Assembly (NCBI RefSeq): GCF_002742285.1
Contig: NZ_MDGM01000007.1
Location: 62,001 to 126,000 of the forward strand
Reading direction: 5' to 3'
DNA: 64,000 nt
Source: Paramylibacter kogurei
GTDB taxonomy: Bacteria; Pseudomonadota; Alphaproteobacteria; Rhodobacterales; Rhodobacteraceae
Every line of letters starts with the position of its first letter. Position 1 is the first letter of the stretch. The notes under the pieces are model-generated. The model worked only from the letters and a program-made list of their open reading frames with translations. It searched no databases and was not told the origin of the DNA. This document shows, piece by piece, positions 63,742-64,000 of the stretch. The position numbers and the translations under genes are program-made.

Positions 63742-63791
63742 GGGTGGAACCCGCGCGAAGGTGCAAATACTCGCGGTGTTCCACCCATTTT
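63742..63791 (+). terminator. Terminator after the MerR pair
   Basis: GGGTGGAAC (63742-63750) pairs with GTTCCACCC (63778-63786), with additional CGCG/CGCG pairing inside, followed by ATTTTCC. Confidence 0.75.
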
Positions 63792-63846
63792 CCTTGACCA
63801 TTCCTGACAATGTGTAACCATGTGTGCATACGCAAGGGGACCTGTC

Positions 63847-64000
63847 ATGGCTGAATATCAACTTTATTGTTTTGGTGAATCTGGAAATGCTTACAAAGCC
63901 GCGCTGACACTTGAATTGTCAGGCTGTGATTGGGATCCAATTTTTGTGGATTATTTTAATGGCGAAGCGCGTAGCGAAGCCTTTCATCAAATCAATGAAA
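63847..64000 (+). CDS. Glutathione S-transferase, 5' part only
   Basis: Open frame from ATG 63847 to the window end (51 codons). QLYCFGESGNAYKAALTLEL is a thioredoxin-fold GST N-terminus, with a Ser in the usual catalytic turn. GGGGACC precedes the start. The gene is cut by the window edge, so length and C-terminal domain are unknown. Confidence 0.75.
   Translation, partial: MAEYQLYCFGESGNAYKAALTLELSGCDWDPIFVDYFNGEARSEAFHQINE

Noticed and set aside
1-64000. CRISPR array
   Set aside because: No regularly spaced short repeats with unique spacers were seen; the periodic repeats found (GACA, GCTTCCG, ATACAAT) are too short and lie at attachment sites or promoters.

Overview
The window looks like chromosome of a marine Rhodobacterales (Roseobacter-type) alphaproteobacterium with modest GC. 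Supporting signs are a TRAP transporter, fused-type indolepyruvate oxidoreductases, a cytoplasmic SoeA/SoeB-like molybdoenzyme pair, a GapR-type protein, HemP, a THI-element thiamine locus and a Rieske/dimethylglycine-dehydrogenase-like operon. This is inferred from gene content; no rRNA or housekeeping phylogeny is available here.

Layout. 1-3.4 kb: tripartite TRAP transporter, then a convergent MarR-type regulator. 3.5-8.6 kb: thioesterase and indolepyruvate oxidoreductase operon (minus strand) with a divergent LysR gene that lacks an ordinary in-frame start codon. 8.6-13.05 kb: a giant secreted ExeM-like nuclease with duplicated lamin-tail domains. 13.2-14.3 kb: HemP and a Tat-exported metallo-hydrolase. 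14.4-21.9 kb: TPP riboswitch and a ten-gene block, thiD-O-S-G-E-F then thiY-tenA-thiZ-thiX, joining synthesis to pyrimidine salvage and uptake. 22.0-25.9 kb: polyamine-type ABC transporter. 26.0-29.5 kb: SoeA/SoeB-like pair without its membrane anchor.

29.8-44.1 kb is the accessory region and the most interesting part. A tRNA-Thr(TGT) gene at its right end has been hit twice. Copies of its 3' half stand at 29.81 and 35.90 kb, so two related integrative elements lie in tandem (E1, about 6.2 kb; E2, about 8.2 kb). Each has a tyrosine integrase beside its left attachment site, an AlpA-like small DNA-binding protein and a homologous replication initiator preceded by the same G6T/AC6 hairpin, plus its own arm-type repeats and defence cargo. 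E1 carries an AAA ATPase + DUF4435/TOPRIM pair (PARIS-like). E2 carries a compact restriction-modification system (nuclease-methyltransferase fusion plus half-size specificity subunit) and an orphan protein ending in a HEPN-type Rx4H motif.

44.1-64 kb returns to chromosomal genes: an iron-type ABC permease, a GapR-type protein, two alpha/beta hydrolases, threonyl-tRNA synthetase, a Hint-domain protein, a MocR regulator facing a DUF1127 gene across a repeat-rich operator, a Rieske/DMGDH-like catabolic operon with a GcvA-like LysR regulator, pyrD, an ArsC-like protein, a MATE exporter, two tandem MerR regulators, and the start of a glutathione S-transferase gene cut by the window end.
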